Source: Gemmatimonadota bacterium (GTDB lineage Bacteria > Latescibacterota > UBA2968 > GCA-2709665). Taken from it: a stretch of DNA of 64,000 bases. Of this stretch, positions 17,968-27,519 are shown piece by piece (position 1 is the stretch's first letter; every line of letters starts with the position of its first letter). A program made the translations under genes and the position numbers. The notes beneath the pieces were generated by a model. It made no database searches, had not been told where the DNA came from, and saw only the letters and a program-made list of their open reading frames with translations. The stretch covers positions 186,001-250,000 of the forward strand of contig JAPPNU010000028.1 of the NCBI GenBank assembly GCA_028873695.1, in the 5' to 3' direction.

Positions 17968-19362
17968 ATGAGAACGCGGTGGCAGGAACCCGGAGGCTAC
18001 AGGGAGGTGTTGCGGATGGCGGTGCCTCTGATTCTCAGCACCGGCTCGTGGAGCCTGCAGATCTTTGTGGATCGGGTATTCCTGAGCTGGTACGGACGGG
18101 ACGTACTTGCGGCCTGCCTCCCCGCCGGCATGTTGCACTTCACCTTCACCAGTCTGTTCCTCGGTACGGTCGCCTACGTGAACACGTTTGTCGCCCAGTA
18201 TTGGGGTGCCGACCGGCACGATCGGGTGGGTCCGGCCGTGTGGCAGGGCATATATGTCGGTCTGGCCTCGGGGGCGATGATTCTATGTCTGATGCCGTTT
18301 TCGGAAACGTTCTTTCAATGGGCCGGCCACGAGCCGCGGATACGTGCGCTGGAGGCCGAGTACTTCAGGATTCTGTGCTTCATGGGGCCGGGCGTTACAG
18401 GAGTGGCGGTATCGTCATTCTTCAGCGGGCGTGGCGATACGCAGACGGTCATGTGGGTGAATTTCCTCGCGTGCGGGTTGAATGTCATCCTGGATTATGC
18501 GTGGATTTTCGGCCATTGGGGATTTCCGGAATGGGGCATTCGCGGCGCTGCGTGGGCGACGGTCGTATCCCACCTCCTGATCCCCGTGGTGTTCTTCGTA
18601 CTGATGATTCGTCCCAGGTACCGCGACGCCTTTCGCACCTTGAGCGGATGGCGTCCCGAGCCTGAGCTGCTGCGTCGGCTGGTGCGTTACGGGTTGCCCA
18701 ACGGGATTCAGTTCATGTTGGAGATTCTTGGCTTTTCGATGTTCATTCTGCTGGTTGGGAAACTCGGCACGACGGCCCTGGCGGCCGCCAGCGTAACCTT
18801 CAACGTGAACACACTCGCTTTCCTCCCGATGATGGGGCTGGGCATCGCGGTTTCAACCCTCGTCGGTCAATATATCGGAAGGGACAGGGTGGATCTGGCC
18901 GAACGCAGCACGTGGTCCGCAGTGCATCTCAGCCTGTCGTATATGCTGGTGATGGCCGCAGGGTATGTTTTCCTGCCGGGTCTCTTCCTGAGGCCGTATA
19001 TTTCAGGCGCCGATCCGGAGGCCTTCGAGCAGGTCTGGGAAATGTCGGTCGTCCTGCTGCGGTTCGTGGCGTTCTATTGTGTGTTCGATGCGATATATAT
19101 CGTCTTTTCCGCAGGCGTAAAGGGAGCGGGCGATACGCGGTTCGTCATGTTCACGTCAGTCGCACTCGGCTGGTTTGTAATGGTTCTGCCGACCTATCTG
19201 ACGGTAGTGACGTTCGGGTGGGGTCTGTACGTCGCCTGGATCTTCGTCAGCCTCTACCTTGTCTCGGGTGGTTTCATATTCATGATGCGGTTCAGGAGCG
19301 GCAAGTGGAAGTCGATGCGCGTCATCGAACGGGTCGAAGAAACAAGGGCTAAGACAGTCTGA
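17968..19362 (+). CDS. MATE-family multidrug exporter
   Basis: 464-residue cation-coupled efflux protein with 12 predicted helices in two homologous halves. Typical MATE segments are QIFVDRVFLSWYG, FLGTVAYVNTFVAQYWGA, FFSGRGDTQTVMWVNF and the second-half GLGIAVSTLVGQYIGRD and GVKGAGDTRFVM. The ATG at 17968 with GATGAGG upstream is preferred over a TTG six codons earlier. It is divergent from the flavoprotein gene across about 236 bp, in which I see no convincing promoter. Confidence 0.9.
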   Translation: MRTRWQEPGGYREVLRMAVPLILSTGSWSLQIFVDRVFLSWYGRDVLAACLPAGMLHFTFTSLFLGTVAYVNTFVAQYWGADRHDRVGPAVWQGIYVGLASGAMILCLMPFSETFFQWAGHEPRIRALEAEYFRILCFMGPGVTGVAVSSFFSGRGDTQTVMWVNFLACGLNVILDYAWIFGHWGFPEWGIRGAAWATVVSHLLIPVVFFVLMIRPRYRDAFRTLSGWRPEPELLRRLVRYGLPNGIQFMLEILGFSMFILLVGKLGTTALAAASVTFNVNTLAFLPMMGLGIAVSTLVGQYIGRDRVDLAERSTWSAVHLSLSYMLVMAAGYVFLPGLFLRPYISGADPEAFEQVWEMSVVLLRFVAFYCVFDAIYIVFSAGVKGAGDTRFVMFTSVALGWFVMVLPTYLTVVTFGWGLYVAWIFVSLYLVSGGFIFMMRFRSGKWKSMRVIERVEETRAKTV

Positions 19363-19568
19363 AATCTGCGAACGTTCATGTGAACGACGTAAGGGGCCCG
19401 GTCCCGTGGAACAGGGCGGGAAGCCAGTGCGCCACGCCGGATGAACCCCTGCAGGGTCGAGGCGTCTGAAAGAGGGCGGCAGCATCCTTTCCGCCTGCCT
19501 GGAGGACCCGCGCGACTGTAATCGTCGAACGGGAGATACCGGACCCGACGAGGGCACCGGCCGTTCGG

Positions 19569-22127
19569 TTGTCAATAGTCGCAAATCCCGCGCGGAACGC
19601 CTCCGAACCACCACCGGAACCGGCGCGCGAATCGACAGGACTCGGAACAGTGCCGATCAACACGAAAACGACGAGGGATCTGCAATCCGTCAATTGCGCG
19701 AAAGCCGATCCGTACGCCGGACGCGGCCTCACCCGCGTCTGCGCTGCGGGCGTGTTCCTGATATCGCTGGCTGTATTCGTCAAGACCGCCGCGCCAACGG
19801 TTTCCTTCTGGGACTCGGGAGAGTTCATCGCCTGCGCGTTTACGCTGGGTATTCCTCACCCGCCGGGCGCGCCGCTTTATCTGTTGATCGGACGTCTCTT
19901 TACGATGTTGCCGTTCCCGGACGACCCCGCGTTTTCCATGAACCTTGTCTCGGCGATAACGAGCGCGCTTGCGGTGCTGTTCGTCTACCTGATTACCGTA
20001 CGTCTGGTCCTGCCGGGTCGGAGCGCCGGCGAGAGATACGTTGCCCGTGTTTCGGGTGCGGCAGGCGGCGCCGTGGCTGCCCTGATGCTTGCGTTTTCGG
20101 ATACGTTCTGGTACAATGCCGTGGAGACCGAGGTGTACGGGTTTTCGATCATGCTGATGACGATGTCCCTCTGGTTGGGACTGCGGTGGATGGAACGCGG
20201 CGGAGAAAAGAACAGCCACCGTATCCTCTATTTCGTCGCCTATCTCATGGGTCTCGCGGGCGGTGTCCACCTGCTGTGTCTGTTGACCGTTCCCACCCTG
20301 CTGATGCTGGTCTGGTTCAGGAAGCCGGAGTTGATGAAGGACCCGCGGGTCTGGGCGTTCGCGGCGCTCCTGTTCTTCGCGGGCTATTCGACTTACGCCG
20401 CACTCTATATCCGGTCGGGGTTGAATCCGGTGATCGACCAGAATAATCCGGAAACGTGGGCCAACTTCATCAGGTTTCTCGGACGGGAACAGTACGGTGC
20501 GGACAGTATGCTGCTGGGCGTGTTCAACCGGCAGGCGCCGTTCTGGGATTTCCAGATCTGGACGATGTATATCAAGTATTTCGTCGCACAGTTCCCGGTG
20601 CCCGGTATCGGATTCGTTTCGGATGCCTTTCGTCGGGCCACGTCGCCCGAGGCGGATCCGGTGCGTATTTCAGTCGTACCCTATCTCCTGGGCTGCTGGG
20701 GTATCCGGGAACACTGGCGTCGGGACGCCGGGCGTTTCTGGGCAATTGCCGCACTCTTCGTGCTTTCAGGCGTCGGGCTGTCGATCTATCTCAATATGGA
20801 AGACCCGCAGCCGAGGGAACGCGACTACGTGTTTGTGGGCTCGTTTGCGTTGTTCTGCGTGTGGATGGGCATTGCGGCGTCGGCGGTCATCCGGGGGGCG
20901 TACAACCTTTGCGGCAGGGGTGCGGCGGTTGCCGCCGCCTGCCTTCTGCTCGCCATGCCGGGTGCGTTGGCCGCAAGCCTCTATCCGACGCATGACCGGA
21001 CCGGCAACCGGTTCGCATTCGATTACGCGGCCAATATCCTGAATTCCTGCGACCCCGGTGCGATCCTGTTCACCAACGCGGATAACGACAGTTTTCCGCT
21101 CTGGTACCAGCAGGAGGTGATGGGACTCCGTAAGGATGTACGAGTCGTTAACCTGAGCCTTCTGAATACGTCGTGGTATATCAAGCAGTTGAAAGAACTG
21201 CAACCGGAAGTACCCATCCGGTATACGGACCAATACATCGAGCAGGTATTGACGGCACGCGACCGGACCGCGGTGATAGAGTCCGGGCGGTCCTGGCCGG
21301 AGGACAGGGAGGTGCAGGCGGCAGGATTGACCTGGACCGTCCGGGGAGCGCCGGGCAGGGTACTGCGGGTACAGGACGTTATGGTTTTGAAGATCGTGGA
21401 TTGGAACGAGTGGGAACGGCCGGTTTATTTCGCGTTGACGGTACCGGACGGTAACAGGATGGGACTGGAGGACCACCTGGAGATGGAGGGCATGGTTTTC
21501 CGTCTGTTGCAACGGAAGGCGTCGCCGGTTCACGTACAACGCACCAGGCGGCACCTGATGGATCTCTATCAGTTCCGGGGCGTCTCGGACCCCGGGGTAC
21601 ATCGTAACCGGACGGCACGAAACCTGCTGGCCAATTACCCGGCGGTGTTCCTGCGCCTCGCGGAAGTCCTCGCCGATGAAGGGGACCGGGACGGGGCCTA
21701 CGAGGTCCTCCGGTTCTGTGAGAAACACGCGCTTCCCCCGGAGCATTGGCAGGGCGCCTTCTCGATGGCGGCGTTGATGCATCGACTGGATCGGCCGGAG
21801 GAGACCCGGCGGTTGTTGAATGTCGTGCTGGAATCCGACCTGATCGACGAAGAGACGCGTCTGGGAGCGGCGGCGGAGTTGCAGATGCGGATCGGGCGAT
21901 ACGACGAGGCAATTGACCTGTATGGCAGGATGATTGAAAACAGCATGCAGGTCGAACGGGCGTTGTTCAATCGGGCGGCGTCGCGGGAGCGCATCGGAGA
22001 CCTCGCGGGCGCCGCCGGCGATCTGGAGCGCCTCCTGCGGCTGACGCCGGGAGACCGGGAGGTCGCGCGGGCATTGGAGACGATACGGCAGAGGGTCAGA
22101 CTTCAAGAGGCGGCGGATGGCCGATAG
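19569..22127 (+). CDS. DUF2723 membrane glycosyltransferase with C-terminal TPRs
   Basis: 852-residue polytopic protein. The DUF2723 signature is WDSGEFIACAFTLGIPHPPG in the first periplasmic loop (about residues 81-100), followed by many hydrophobic helices to about residue 470. A periplasmic domain follows and then TPR-like helical repeats from about 690 on (RYDEAIDLYGRMIENSMQVE, RIGDLAGAAGDLERLLRL). The family is related to protein O-mannosyltransferases and is common in Bacteroidetes-like lineages; it probably transfers sugar from a lipid carrier to exported proteins. The start is uncertain: TTG at 19569 or GTG at 19650. The following GT2 gene overlaps by 11 bp, so the pair are cotranscribed. 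Confidence 0.85.
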   Translation: MSIVANPARNASEPPPEPARESTGLGTVPINTKTTRDLQSVNCAKADPYAGRGLTRVCAAGVFLISLAVFVKTAAPTVSFWDSGEFIACAFTLGIPHPPGAPLYLLIGRLFTMLPFPDDPAFSMNLVSAITSALAVLFVYLITVRLVLPGRSAGERYVARVSGAAGGAVAALMLAFSDTFWYNAVETEVYGFSIMLMTMSLWLGLRWMERGGEKNSHRILYFVAYLMGLAGGVHLLCLLTVPTLLMLVWFRKPELMKDPRVWAFAALLFFAGYSTYAALYIRSGLNPVIDQNNPETWANFIRFLGREQYGADSMLLGVFNRQAPFWDFQIWTMYIKYFVAQFPVPGIGFVSDAFRRATSPEADPVRISVVPYLLGCWGIREHWRRDAGRFWAIAALFVLSGVGLSIYLNMEDPQPRERDYVFVGSFALFCVWMGIAASAVIRGAYNLCGRGAAVAAACLLLAMPGALAASLYPTHDRTGNRFAFDYAANILNSCDPGAILFTNADNDSFPLWYQQEVMGLRKDVRVVNLSLLNTSWYIKQLKELQPEVPIRYTDQYIEQVLTARDRTAVIESGRSWPEDREVQAAGLTWTVRGAPGRVLRVQDVMVLKIVDWNEWERPVYFALTVPDGNRMGLEDHLEMEGMVFRLLQRKASPVHVQRTRRHLMDLYQFRGVSDPGVHRNRTARNLLANYPAVFLRLAEVLADEGDRDGAYEVLRFCEKHALPPEHWQGAFSMAALMHRLDRPEETRRLLNVVLESDLIDEETRLGAAAELQMRIGRYDEAIDLYGRMIENSMQVERALFNRAASRERIGDLAGAAGDLERLLRLTPGDREVARALETIRQRVRLQEAADGR

Positions 22128-23172
22128 ACCCCTTGTGTCCGTGATCGTGCCGCATTTCCTCGGGGATGTTCTGCTGACCTGCCTGGATTTCCTCTACGCG
22201 AGAACAAGCGGTGCGCCGTTCGAGGTGATCGTCGCCGACGACAGGCCGTACGACGACGGTAGCCTGCAGAAGGCGCAGGCGCGGTTTCCCGGCATACGGG
22301 TCGTGAGCGTTGGCGGCGGGAAGGGGATGGGTGCGGGGAGTAACAGGGGCCTCGAGACGGCACGCGGCAAATACGCGATGTTGCTCAACAACGACGTCGA
22401 AGTGGCCGAAGGCTGGCTGGCGCCACTGCTGGCTGCAATGGAAGCCGACCCGAGTGTGGGCGTATGCCAGCCAAAGGTGAGGTCACTCCATGAACGCGAG
22501 AAATTCGACTACGGAGGCGCCGCCGGCGGGATGATGGACGTGCTGGGGTACACCTTCTGTCTGGGCCGGCTGTTTGAAACGGTAGAGGAGGATCGAGGCC
22601 AGTATGATCGTTCGCGGGATATCTTCTGGGCGGTAGGGGGAGCGATGTTCCTGCGGATGAGGTGCTTGAGAGACACCGGACTCATGGATGAAGGCTTTTA
22701 TATGCACATGGAGGAAATCGACCTCTGCTGGCGATTCCATCTCGTGGGATACAGGGCGGTTTCGGTCCCGGAGTCCGTGGTCTATCACTATGGGGGTTGG
22801 TCCCTGGATGCGCGGTCTTTCCGGAAGGCCTATCTGAATCACAGGAATCAACTGGTGATGGTGCTGAAAAACATGTCCGCTCTCTCGTTGGCCTGGGTGT
22901 TTCCGGTCCGGGTCCTGATGGAACTGTGCACCGTGCCGCTCGGGATCGTCAGGCGCGACTGGATGCGTCCCTCCGCGGCGCTTTGCGGCCTTTTCTGGGT
23001 TCTGTTCCATCCGGCGTCGATTCTGCGCCGACGTCGAGATGCGCAGCGGGTGCGCACGGTCAGAGACCACGAGGTCTTCCGCAAAGTCTATCGCGGCGTG
23101 ATCGGTTTCCGGTATTTCCTGGGAGGCGTGCGAAGGGCATCGGACCTGTACGTCGGCGGGGGTGCGCGTTGA
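22117..23172 (+). CDS. Glycosyltransferase family 2
   Basis: 351-residue GT-A fold transferase. The nucleotide-sugar motifs are VSVIVPHFLGDVL, FEVIVADDRPYDDGS and the DxD-type LLNNDVEVAEGW, with the acceptor-side motif EEIDLCWRFHLVGYR. This resembles rhamnosyl- or N-acetylglucosaminyl-type GT2 enzymes of surface polysaccharide assembly. A hydrophobic C-terminal segment (about residues 255-305) suggests membrane association. The ATG overlaps the end of the DUF2723 gene by 11 bp. With the DUF2723 protein it probably builds or attaches a glycan to envelope components. Confidence 0.88.
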   Translation: MADRPLVSVIVPHFLGDVLLTCLDFLYARTSGAPFEVIVADDRPYDDGSLQKAQARFPGIRVVSVGGGKGMGAGSNRGLETARGKYAMLLNNDVEVAEGWLAPLLAAMEADPSVGVCQPKVRSLHEREKFDYGGAAGGMMDVLGYTFCLGRLFETVEEDRGQYDRSRDIFWAVGGAMFLRMRCLRDTGLMDEGFYMHMEEIDLCWRFHLVGYRAVSVPESVVYHYGGWSLDARSFRKAYLNHRNQLVMVLKNMSALSLAWVFPVRVLMELCTVPLGIVRRDWMRPSAALCGLFWVLFHPASILRRRRDAQRVRTVRDHEVFRKVYRGVIGFRYFLGGVRRASDLYVGGGAR

Positions 23173-23204
23173 CAGGCGATTCAGACGAAGCACGGGGGTC
23201 TTGA

Positions 23205-24404
23205 GTGGGTGCGATTCGCAGGGTGATCGGCCTGATGTCCGGTACGTCGGTCGACGGCATAGACGCGGCTCTTGTCGAGGTTGGGCCGGAGGAAGCAGGG
23301 GTGCGGCTGATTGCGTTTGCGGGTTTGCCGTACTCGGCGGAATTGCGGCGGGAAATCCTCGAAATCTCGGAGGCCGGATGCGGCGTGGCCGACAGGATAT
23401 GCAGGCTGAATGCCGTTCTTGGCGAATGGTTTGCCAGAGCCGCATTCAACGTGTGCCGCGAAGCCGGCGCGGAATTGTCCGGTGTGGATCTTATCGGATC
23501 GCACGGTCAGACCGTACGCCACCTGCCGGAAGCATGCGGGGCGTTCGGGGTGTTAACGCGATCCTCGCTGCAGATCGCCGACCCGTGTGTGATCGCGGAA
23601 CGGACCGGCGTTACAACGGTGGCCGACTTCCGCGCCCGCGACCTGGCGGCGGGCGGACAGGGTGCGCCGCTCGTCCCACTGGTGGACTATCTGCTGTTCC
23701 GGTCCGGACGCGAGGGCCGCGTGCTCTTGAATATCGGAGGCATTTCAAACGTTACCGTGTTGCCTCGGGGTTGCGGGCCGGAAGACGTCCTGGCATTTGA
23801 CACGGGGCCGGGTAACATGCTGCTGGACGCGCTGACCGAGGTCATTACGGACGGACGTCTTGCATACGACGAGGGCGGCGCGATTGCCGCTTCGGGAGAC
23901 GTATCGGATTCACTGCTTGGGGAATTGATGCGCCATCCGTTTCTGAAGGCGGCGCCGCCCAAGTCCACCGGAAGGGAGTCGTTCGGCGCGGCGTTGCTCG
24001 CGGAAGTCCTGGCCTGGCGCGGTCGGCTGCCGGATGAAGACCTGATTGCCACGGCGACCGCGTTTACCGTGCGAAGCATCGCTGACGCCTTAAAACGGTT
24101 CGTCCTACCCGTGAGTCCGATCGGCAGAGTGGCCGTCAGCGGCGGCGGCGGCCGTAATCCGGTTCTGATGAGGAAGCTGACCGCTGCGCTTCCGGAGGTG
24201 GACGTGTGTCATTCGGACGCGCTGGGCGTACCCCGCGACGCCAAGGAGGCGATTGCCTTTGCGGTGCTTGCCAACGCGACCGTGGAGGGCAGGCCCGGCA
24301 ATCTGCCAACTGCAACGGGTGCATCCGATTCCGTCGTACTCGGCGTGGTTGCGCCGGGTAGAGGATGCGGGATTTCGATTGATTCGGCCGATGTGATTAT
24401 GTAA
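23205..24404 (+). CDS. anmK: Anhydro-N-acetylmuramic acid kinase
   Basis: 399-residue enzyme that cleaves and phosphorylates 1,6-anhydro-MurNAc to MurNAc-6-phosphate in peptidoglycan recycling. Family motifs are GLMSGTSVDGIDAALVE, GSHGQTVRH, TTVADFRARDLAAGGQGAP and FDTGPGNMLLDAL. Length is a little above the usual 370-390. The GTG at 23205, preceded by GGGGG, is the only start that keeps the N-terminal phosphate motif. It follows the GT2 gene by 32 bp and probably belongs to the same transcript. No MurQ or NagZ gene is in the window. Confidence 0.94.
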   Translation: MGAIRRVIGLMSGTSVDGIDAALVEVGPEEAGVRLIAFAGLPYSAELRREILEISEAGCGVADRICRLNAVLGEWFARAAFNVCREAGAELSGVDLIGSHGQTVRHLPEACGAFGVLTRSSLQIADPCVIAERTGVTTVADFRARDLAAGGQGAPLVPLVDYLLFRSGREGRVLLNIGGISNVTVLPRGCGPEDVLAFDTGPGNMLLDALTEVITDGRLAYDEGGAIAASGDVSDSLLGELMRHPFLKAAPPKSTGRESFGAALLAEVLAWRGRLPDEDLIATATAFTVRSIADALKRFVLPVSPIGRVAVSGGGGRNPVLMRKLTAALPEVDVCHSDALGVPRDAKEAIAFAVLANATVEGRPGNLPTATGASDSVVLGVVAPGRGCGISIDSADVIM

Positions 24405-24411
24405 GTTTAGT

Positions 24412-24434
24412 CTCCCGGATCGACCTTCCGGGAG
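24412..24434 (+). terminator. Hairpin after anmK
   Basis: Perfect 8-bp stem CTCCCGGA/TCCGGGAG with a 7-base loop, 8 bases after the anmK stop codon. There is no T-run, so it is a weak terminator or an mRNA 3'-end stabiliser. Confidence 0.4.
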
Positions 24435-24532
24435 TTCCGGGACGAGAAGCCGGATCGCCGGCGGCGGACGTGGGGAACGCCGTGACCGGTCCCGGCAGTG
24501 GGTGGGCCGGGGATCGGTTTTACACGCCGCTT

Positions 24533-24701
24533 CAGAAGTTGTTTTAAAATTACCGGTGTGTTCCCGAGCACGAGCGAAAAAGTGACGGTCAAGGCGGGAA
24601 AACCCGCCCATATTTGTCTATACGGGCGGGTTTGACCAACGCCGACCGGTGCTTTTGCAGCCGCGCGAAGACCGCTGGGAATTTTAAGACAGCTTCTCAG
24701 G
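24533..24701 (+). repeat. MITE-like repeat, full copy B
   Basis: About 169 bp. The left end is CAGAAGTTGTTTTAAAATTA and the right end is AATTTTAAGACAGCTTCTC, imperfect inverted repeats of about 20-25 bp. The interior contains a long stem AACCCGCCC/GGGCGGGTT around ATATTTGTCTATAC. It ends only 15 bp before the start of the CcsA-like gene at the head of the tetrapyrrole operon, so it forms the operon leader. With the anmK hairpin it fills the gene-free stretch 24405-24716. Confidence 0.88.
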
Positions 24702-24716
24702 TCGGGGGCCGATTCT

Positions 24717-25544
24717 ATGGGTATGCAGAATCTGCTGGTGACGGGTACGGGCGCGGCGTACGTCATCAGCGCATTCGCTTATGCCGCGCATTTTATACGG
24801 ATGCGGGCCATCGGAGGCTCCCTGGGGTTCTGGAGTCTCATCGCGGGCTGGGTGCTGCACAGTACGCTGCTCGCGAGAATGGCCGTTGCTACCGGACAGG
24901 TTCCCTTGACCAGCCAGGTGCTGCCTTCTCTATGCGCCTGGCTGGTTGTTATTGTCTTTCTGTACCTGGAGTTCGGCACGTGTCGCGGTTCGCTGGGCGC
25001 ACTGGTCGTTCCCATCGTTGCGGTGTTGCACCTGGTTGCCGCTTCCAACCTGATAGGCGCCGAAGGCACGCCAACAGCGGCGCACACGGGCGGCTGGTTC
25101 AAACTCCACGTTATCGCGTACATTCTTGCATATGCTGCGTTTGCCATATCCAGTGTCAGCGCCACGATGTACGTGATGCTGTTGGGGGAGATTCAGAAGA
25201 AGCATCTGGGCTTCTTCTACGATCGACTGCCGCCGCTGGATACACTCGACCAGACCAATAACCGTGCCGCGTCCTTTGGTTTCGTTTTCCTGACGGCGGG
25301 AATCGTTGCGAGTTCCGTCTGGGTTCACCAGCAGATGTACAGGCTCTGGATCTGGAACGAACCGGCGTTCTGGGTGCTGCTGGCAACGTGGGTCGTCTAT
25401 GCCGGACATCTTGCGGCGAGAAGGATCGCCGGTTGGCAGGGAAAACGGGCGGCGTTCATGTCTATTCTGGGATTTGTCCTCGTCGTGTTCACGTTTCCCG
25501 TCATGGGCCTGCTGTTTCCCGGAAAACACGTCCTGGCGCAGTAG
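24717..25544 (+). CDS. CcsA/HemX-like cytochrome c assembly family protein
   Basis: 275-residue membrane protein with about eight helices, matching the cytochrome c assembly (CcmC/CcsA/HemX) family. The helix HTGGWFKLHVIAYILAYAAF carries the conserved aromatic-His segment expected to face haem, and a second cluster with VWVHQQMYRLW lies near residue 205. It heads the tetrapyrrole operon, the position held by hemX in Bacillus, where the protein modulates glutamyl-tRNA reductase level. The alternative is a true haem-handling c-type cytochrome factor; no CcsB/ResB partner is in the window. The start lies 15 bp after repeat copy B. Confidence 0.82.
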   Translation: MGMQNLLVTGTGAAYVISAFAYAAHFIRMRAIGGSLGFWSLIAGWVLHSTLLARMAVATGQVPLTSQVLPSLCAWLVVIVFLYLEFGTCRGSLGALVVPIVAVLHLVAASNLIGAEGTPTAAHTGGWFKLHVIAYILAYAAFAISSVSATMYVMLLGEIQKKHLGFFYDRLPPLDTLDQTNNRAASFGFVFLTAGIVASSVWVHQQMYRLWIWNEPAFWVLLATWVVYAGHLAARRIAGWQGKRAAFMSILGFVLVVFTFPVMGLLFPGKHVLAQ

Positions 25545-25564
25545 GCTGAATTGCGTGAGTTGAT

Positions 25565-26206
25565 ATGGCCGGTCAACGTGTCGACTATCCGGTCTTTCTG
25601 GATCTGCGGAACAGGAAATGCGTCGTCGTGGGCGGCGGTACCGTTGCCGAGCGGAAAGCCGTGGGCCTGCTCGCCGCGGGCGCCCGCGTCTCGGTGATTG
25701 CGCCCGTGATTTCGGAATCTTTGGAAGGCCTGGCAGCCGACCCCCGGATTCATCTGTTACGTCGCGAATTCCATCGAAGCGACGTCGACGGCGCGGCCCT
25801 GGCATTCGCTGCGACGGACACGAGTTCGGTCAACGACGAGGTCGTGCGGGCAGCGGGGAAAAAGGGGGTCCCGGTCAATCGCGCGGACCCGACGGGCCCG
25901 GGTGACTTCGCGGTGCCTGCCACACTGCGCCGCGGCAAACTGCAGGTGGCGGTTTCAACCGGGGGGGCCAGCCCGGCATACGCGCGGATGGTGAGACGGC
26001 GTCTGGAGGACGTCCTTGGGCCGGAACACGGCGGCATGGTGGAATATCTCGCCCGCTTGCGTCCGAGGGTGATGGCACGGTTTCCCGAAAGTCCCGATCG
26101 GCGAAAGGCCGTGTGGGATTTGCTGGTGAACTGGGAGACCGTGGACCTGGTTCGACGGGAACGTTGGGATGAACTCGACAGGAAAGTACGGGCATGTCTA
26201 TCGTAG
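25565..26206 (+). CDS. Precorrin-2 dehydrogenase/sirohydrochlorin ferrochelatase
   Basis: 213-residue Met8/SirC-type enzyme equal to the N-terminal part of CysG. It oxidises precorrin-2 to sirohydrochlorin with NAD and may insert iron to make sirohaem. The Rossmann segment is CVVVGGGTVAERKAVGLLAAG, followed by LAFAATDTSSVNDEVV and the conserved NRADPTGPGDFAVPATL, which carries the Asp implicated in catalysis. It sits 20 bp after the CcsA-like gene and overlaps hemA by 13 bp, so the genes are translationally linked. The methyltransferase that supplies precorrin-2 is the fused gene four places downstream. Confidence 0.9.
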   Translation: MAGQRVDYPVFLDLRNRKCVVVGGGTVAERKAVGLLAAGARVSVIAPVISESLEGLAADPRIHLLRREFHRSDVDGAALAFAATDTSSVNDEVVRAAGKKGVPVNRADPTGPGDFAVPATLRRGKLQVAVSTGGASPAYARMVRRRLEDVLGPEHGGMVEYLARLRPRVMARFPESPDRRKAVWDLLVNWETVDLVRRERWDELDRKVRACLS

Positions 26207-27519
26207 TGGTGGGGTTGAACCACCGAACGGCTTCCGTGGAAGTCCGGGACCGTGTGTCGATTTCCGAGAGGAAACACCGGTCCATCCTTGAGCGATTGTA
26301 CGCGCTTGATGCCGTGGCCGAATGCAGTCTCATTTCAACGTGCAATCGTTCCGAAGCCTACGTCGTAACGGACCGTCCCGAGATCGCACGCGCGGGCGTT
26401 ATTGGCGTATTTGGAAAAATCGGCGGGATCGACGCCGGTGAATTGCGCAGATTCACATTCACCCGCAACGACCTGGATGCGGTCCGACACCTGCTTTGCG
26501 TTGCGTCGGGCCTGGATTCGATGATCATGGGCGAGCCGCAGATCGCGGGGCAGGTGAAGGATGCGGGTGCCCGCGCAATGGAAGCGCGAACGAGCGGCGC
26601 CGTACTGAACCGGCTGTTTCGTTCGGCCGTCGAAACGTCAAAACGGGCAAGAACGGAAACCGGGATCGCTGACGGCGCCGTCTCGGTCAGCTTCGCGGCC
26701 GTGGCGCTGGCAAAGAAGATCCTCGGCAAGCTGGACGAAAGGACGGCCCTGGTACTGGGCGCGGGCGAGATGAGCGAACTGACCGCCAGGCACCTTGTGG
26801 ACGGCGGAGTCGGGCGTCTGACAGTGTCCAGCCGGACGTTCACACGGGCGCGCAGTCTGGCGAAGCGGGTGAATGGGAAAGCGTTGGCCTGGCCGGATGC
26901 GATGGATGGCCTGCACCGGGCCGATATCGTAATCAGTTCAACCAGTGCGACAGTCCCGATACTCGAAAGGCAACGCGTTGCGCTTGCGATGCAGAAGCGC
27001 CGGAATAACGCCATGTTTCTCATCGATATTGCGGTGCCGAGAGACATCGACCCGGACGCGGGATCCCTCTACAATGTGTTTCTGTACGACATCGACGATC
27101 TGCAGGCGGTTGTCGGGTCGAATGTGCAGAAAAGGCGGCGTGAGGCGGAGAAGGCGCAGCATATCGTTGACGAAGAGGTGAGGGTCTTTTCTTCATGGCT
27201 GAATTCGCTGGACGTGGTACCCGCGATCGTGGCCATGCGCCGGCGATTCCAGGAACTCCTTGAAGAGGAACTGGAACGGGCCCGGTTGTCAGACTTCTCG
27301 GAAATGCAACAGGAGAAAGTGGCCGGCCTCCTGAGGCTCTACATGAACAAGCTCTTGCACGCGCCGCAGGTCCGGTTGCGTGAAGCCGCCGATTCAGGGG
27401 AGGCGCCGAACTACGTAGACGCCCTCGTCCACCTGTTCGACCTGGATGCGGCCCCGACCCTGACCGCAGGATCGTCGACGCAGCAGGCGCCCGCGGAAGA
27501 GGTGCGGACCGAATGCTGA
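26194..27519 (+). CDS. hemA: Glutamyl-tRNA reductase
   Basis: 441-residue NADPH-dependent enzyme that reduces glutamyl-tRNA to glutamate-1-semialdehyde, the first step of C5 tetrapyrrole synthesis. The N-terminal motif is GLNHRTASVEVRD, the catalytic cysteine lies in STCNRSEAY, and GLDSMIMGEPQIAGQVK and the nucleotide-binding LVLGAGEMSELTARHL follow, with a C-terminal helical dimerisation domain. Length is normal. The start overlaps the previous gene by 13 bp, and the end overlaps hemC by 7 bp. Presence of hemA implies the C5 rather than the ALA-synthase route. No hemL or hemB is in the window. Confidence 0.96.
   Translation: MSIVVVGLNHRTASVEVRDRVSISERKHRSILERLYALDAVAECSLISTCNRSEAYVVTDRPEIARAGVIGVFGKIGGIDAGELRRFTFTRNDLDAVRHLLCVASGLDSMIMGEPQIAGQVKDAGARAMEARTSGAVLNRLFRSAVETSKRARTETGIADGAVSVSFAAVALAKKILGKLDERTALVLGAGEMSELTARHLVDGGVGRLTVSSRTFTRARSLAKRVNGKALAWPDAMDGLHRADIVISSTSATVPILERQRVALAMQKRRNNAMFLIDIAVPRDIDPDAGSLYNVFLYDIDDLQAVVGSNVQKRRREAEKAQHIVDEEVRVFSSWLNSLDVVPAIVAMRRRFQELLEEELERARLSDFSEMQQEKVAGLLRLYMNKLLHAPQVRLREAADSGEAPNYVDALVHLFDLDAAPTLTAGSSTQQAPAEEVRTEC

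Noticed and set aside
19378..19568. Possible cobalamin riboswitch before the DUF2723 gene (CCCGCGCGACTGTAATCG and GGTGCCC on the opposite strand)
   Set aside because: The B12-box-like pieces are not in the required order on either strand and no AAGTCAGGAGACCTGCC-like segment is present. The downstream gene is not corrinoid-related.
20766..22106. 446-codon open frame on the minus strand
   Set aside because: Antisense to the DUF2723 gene; high GC makes long spurious frames common here.
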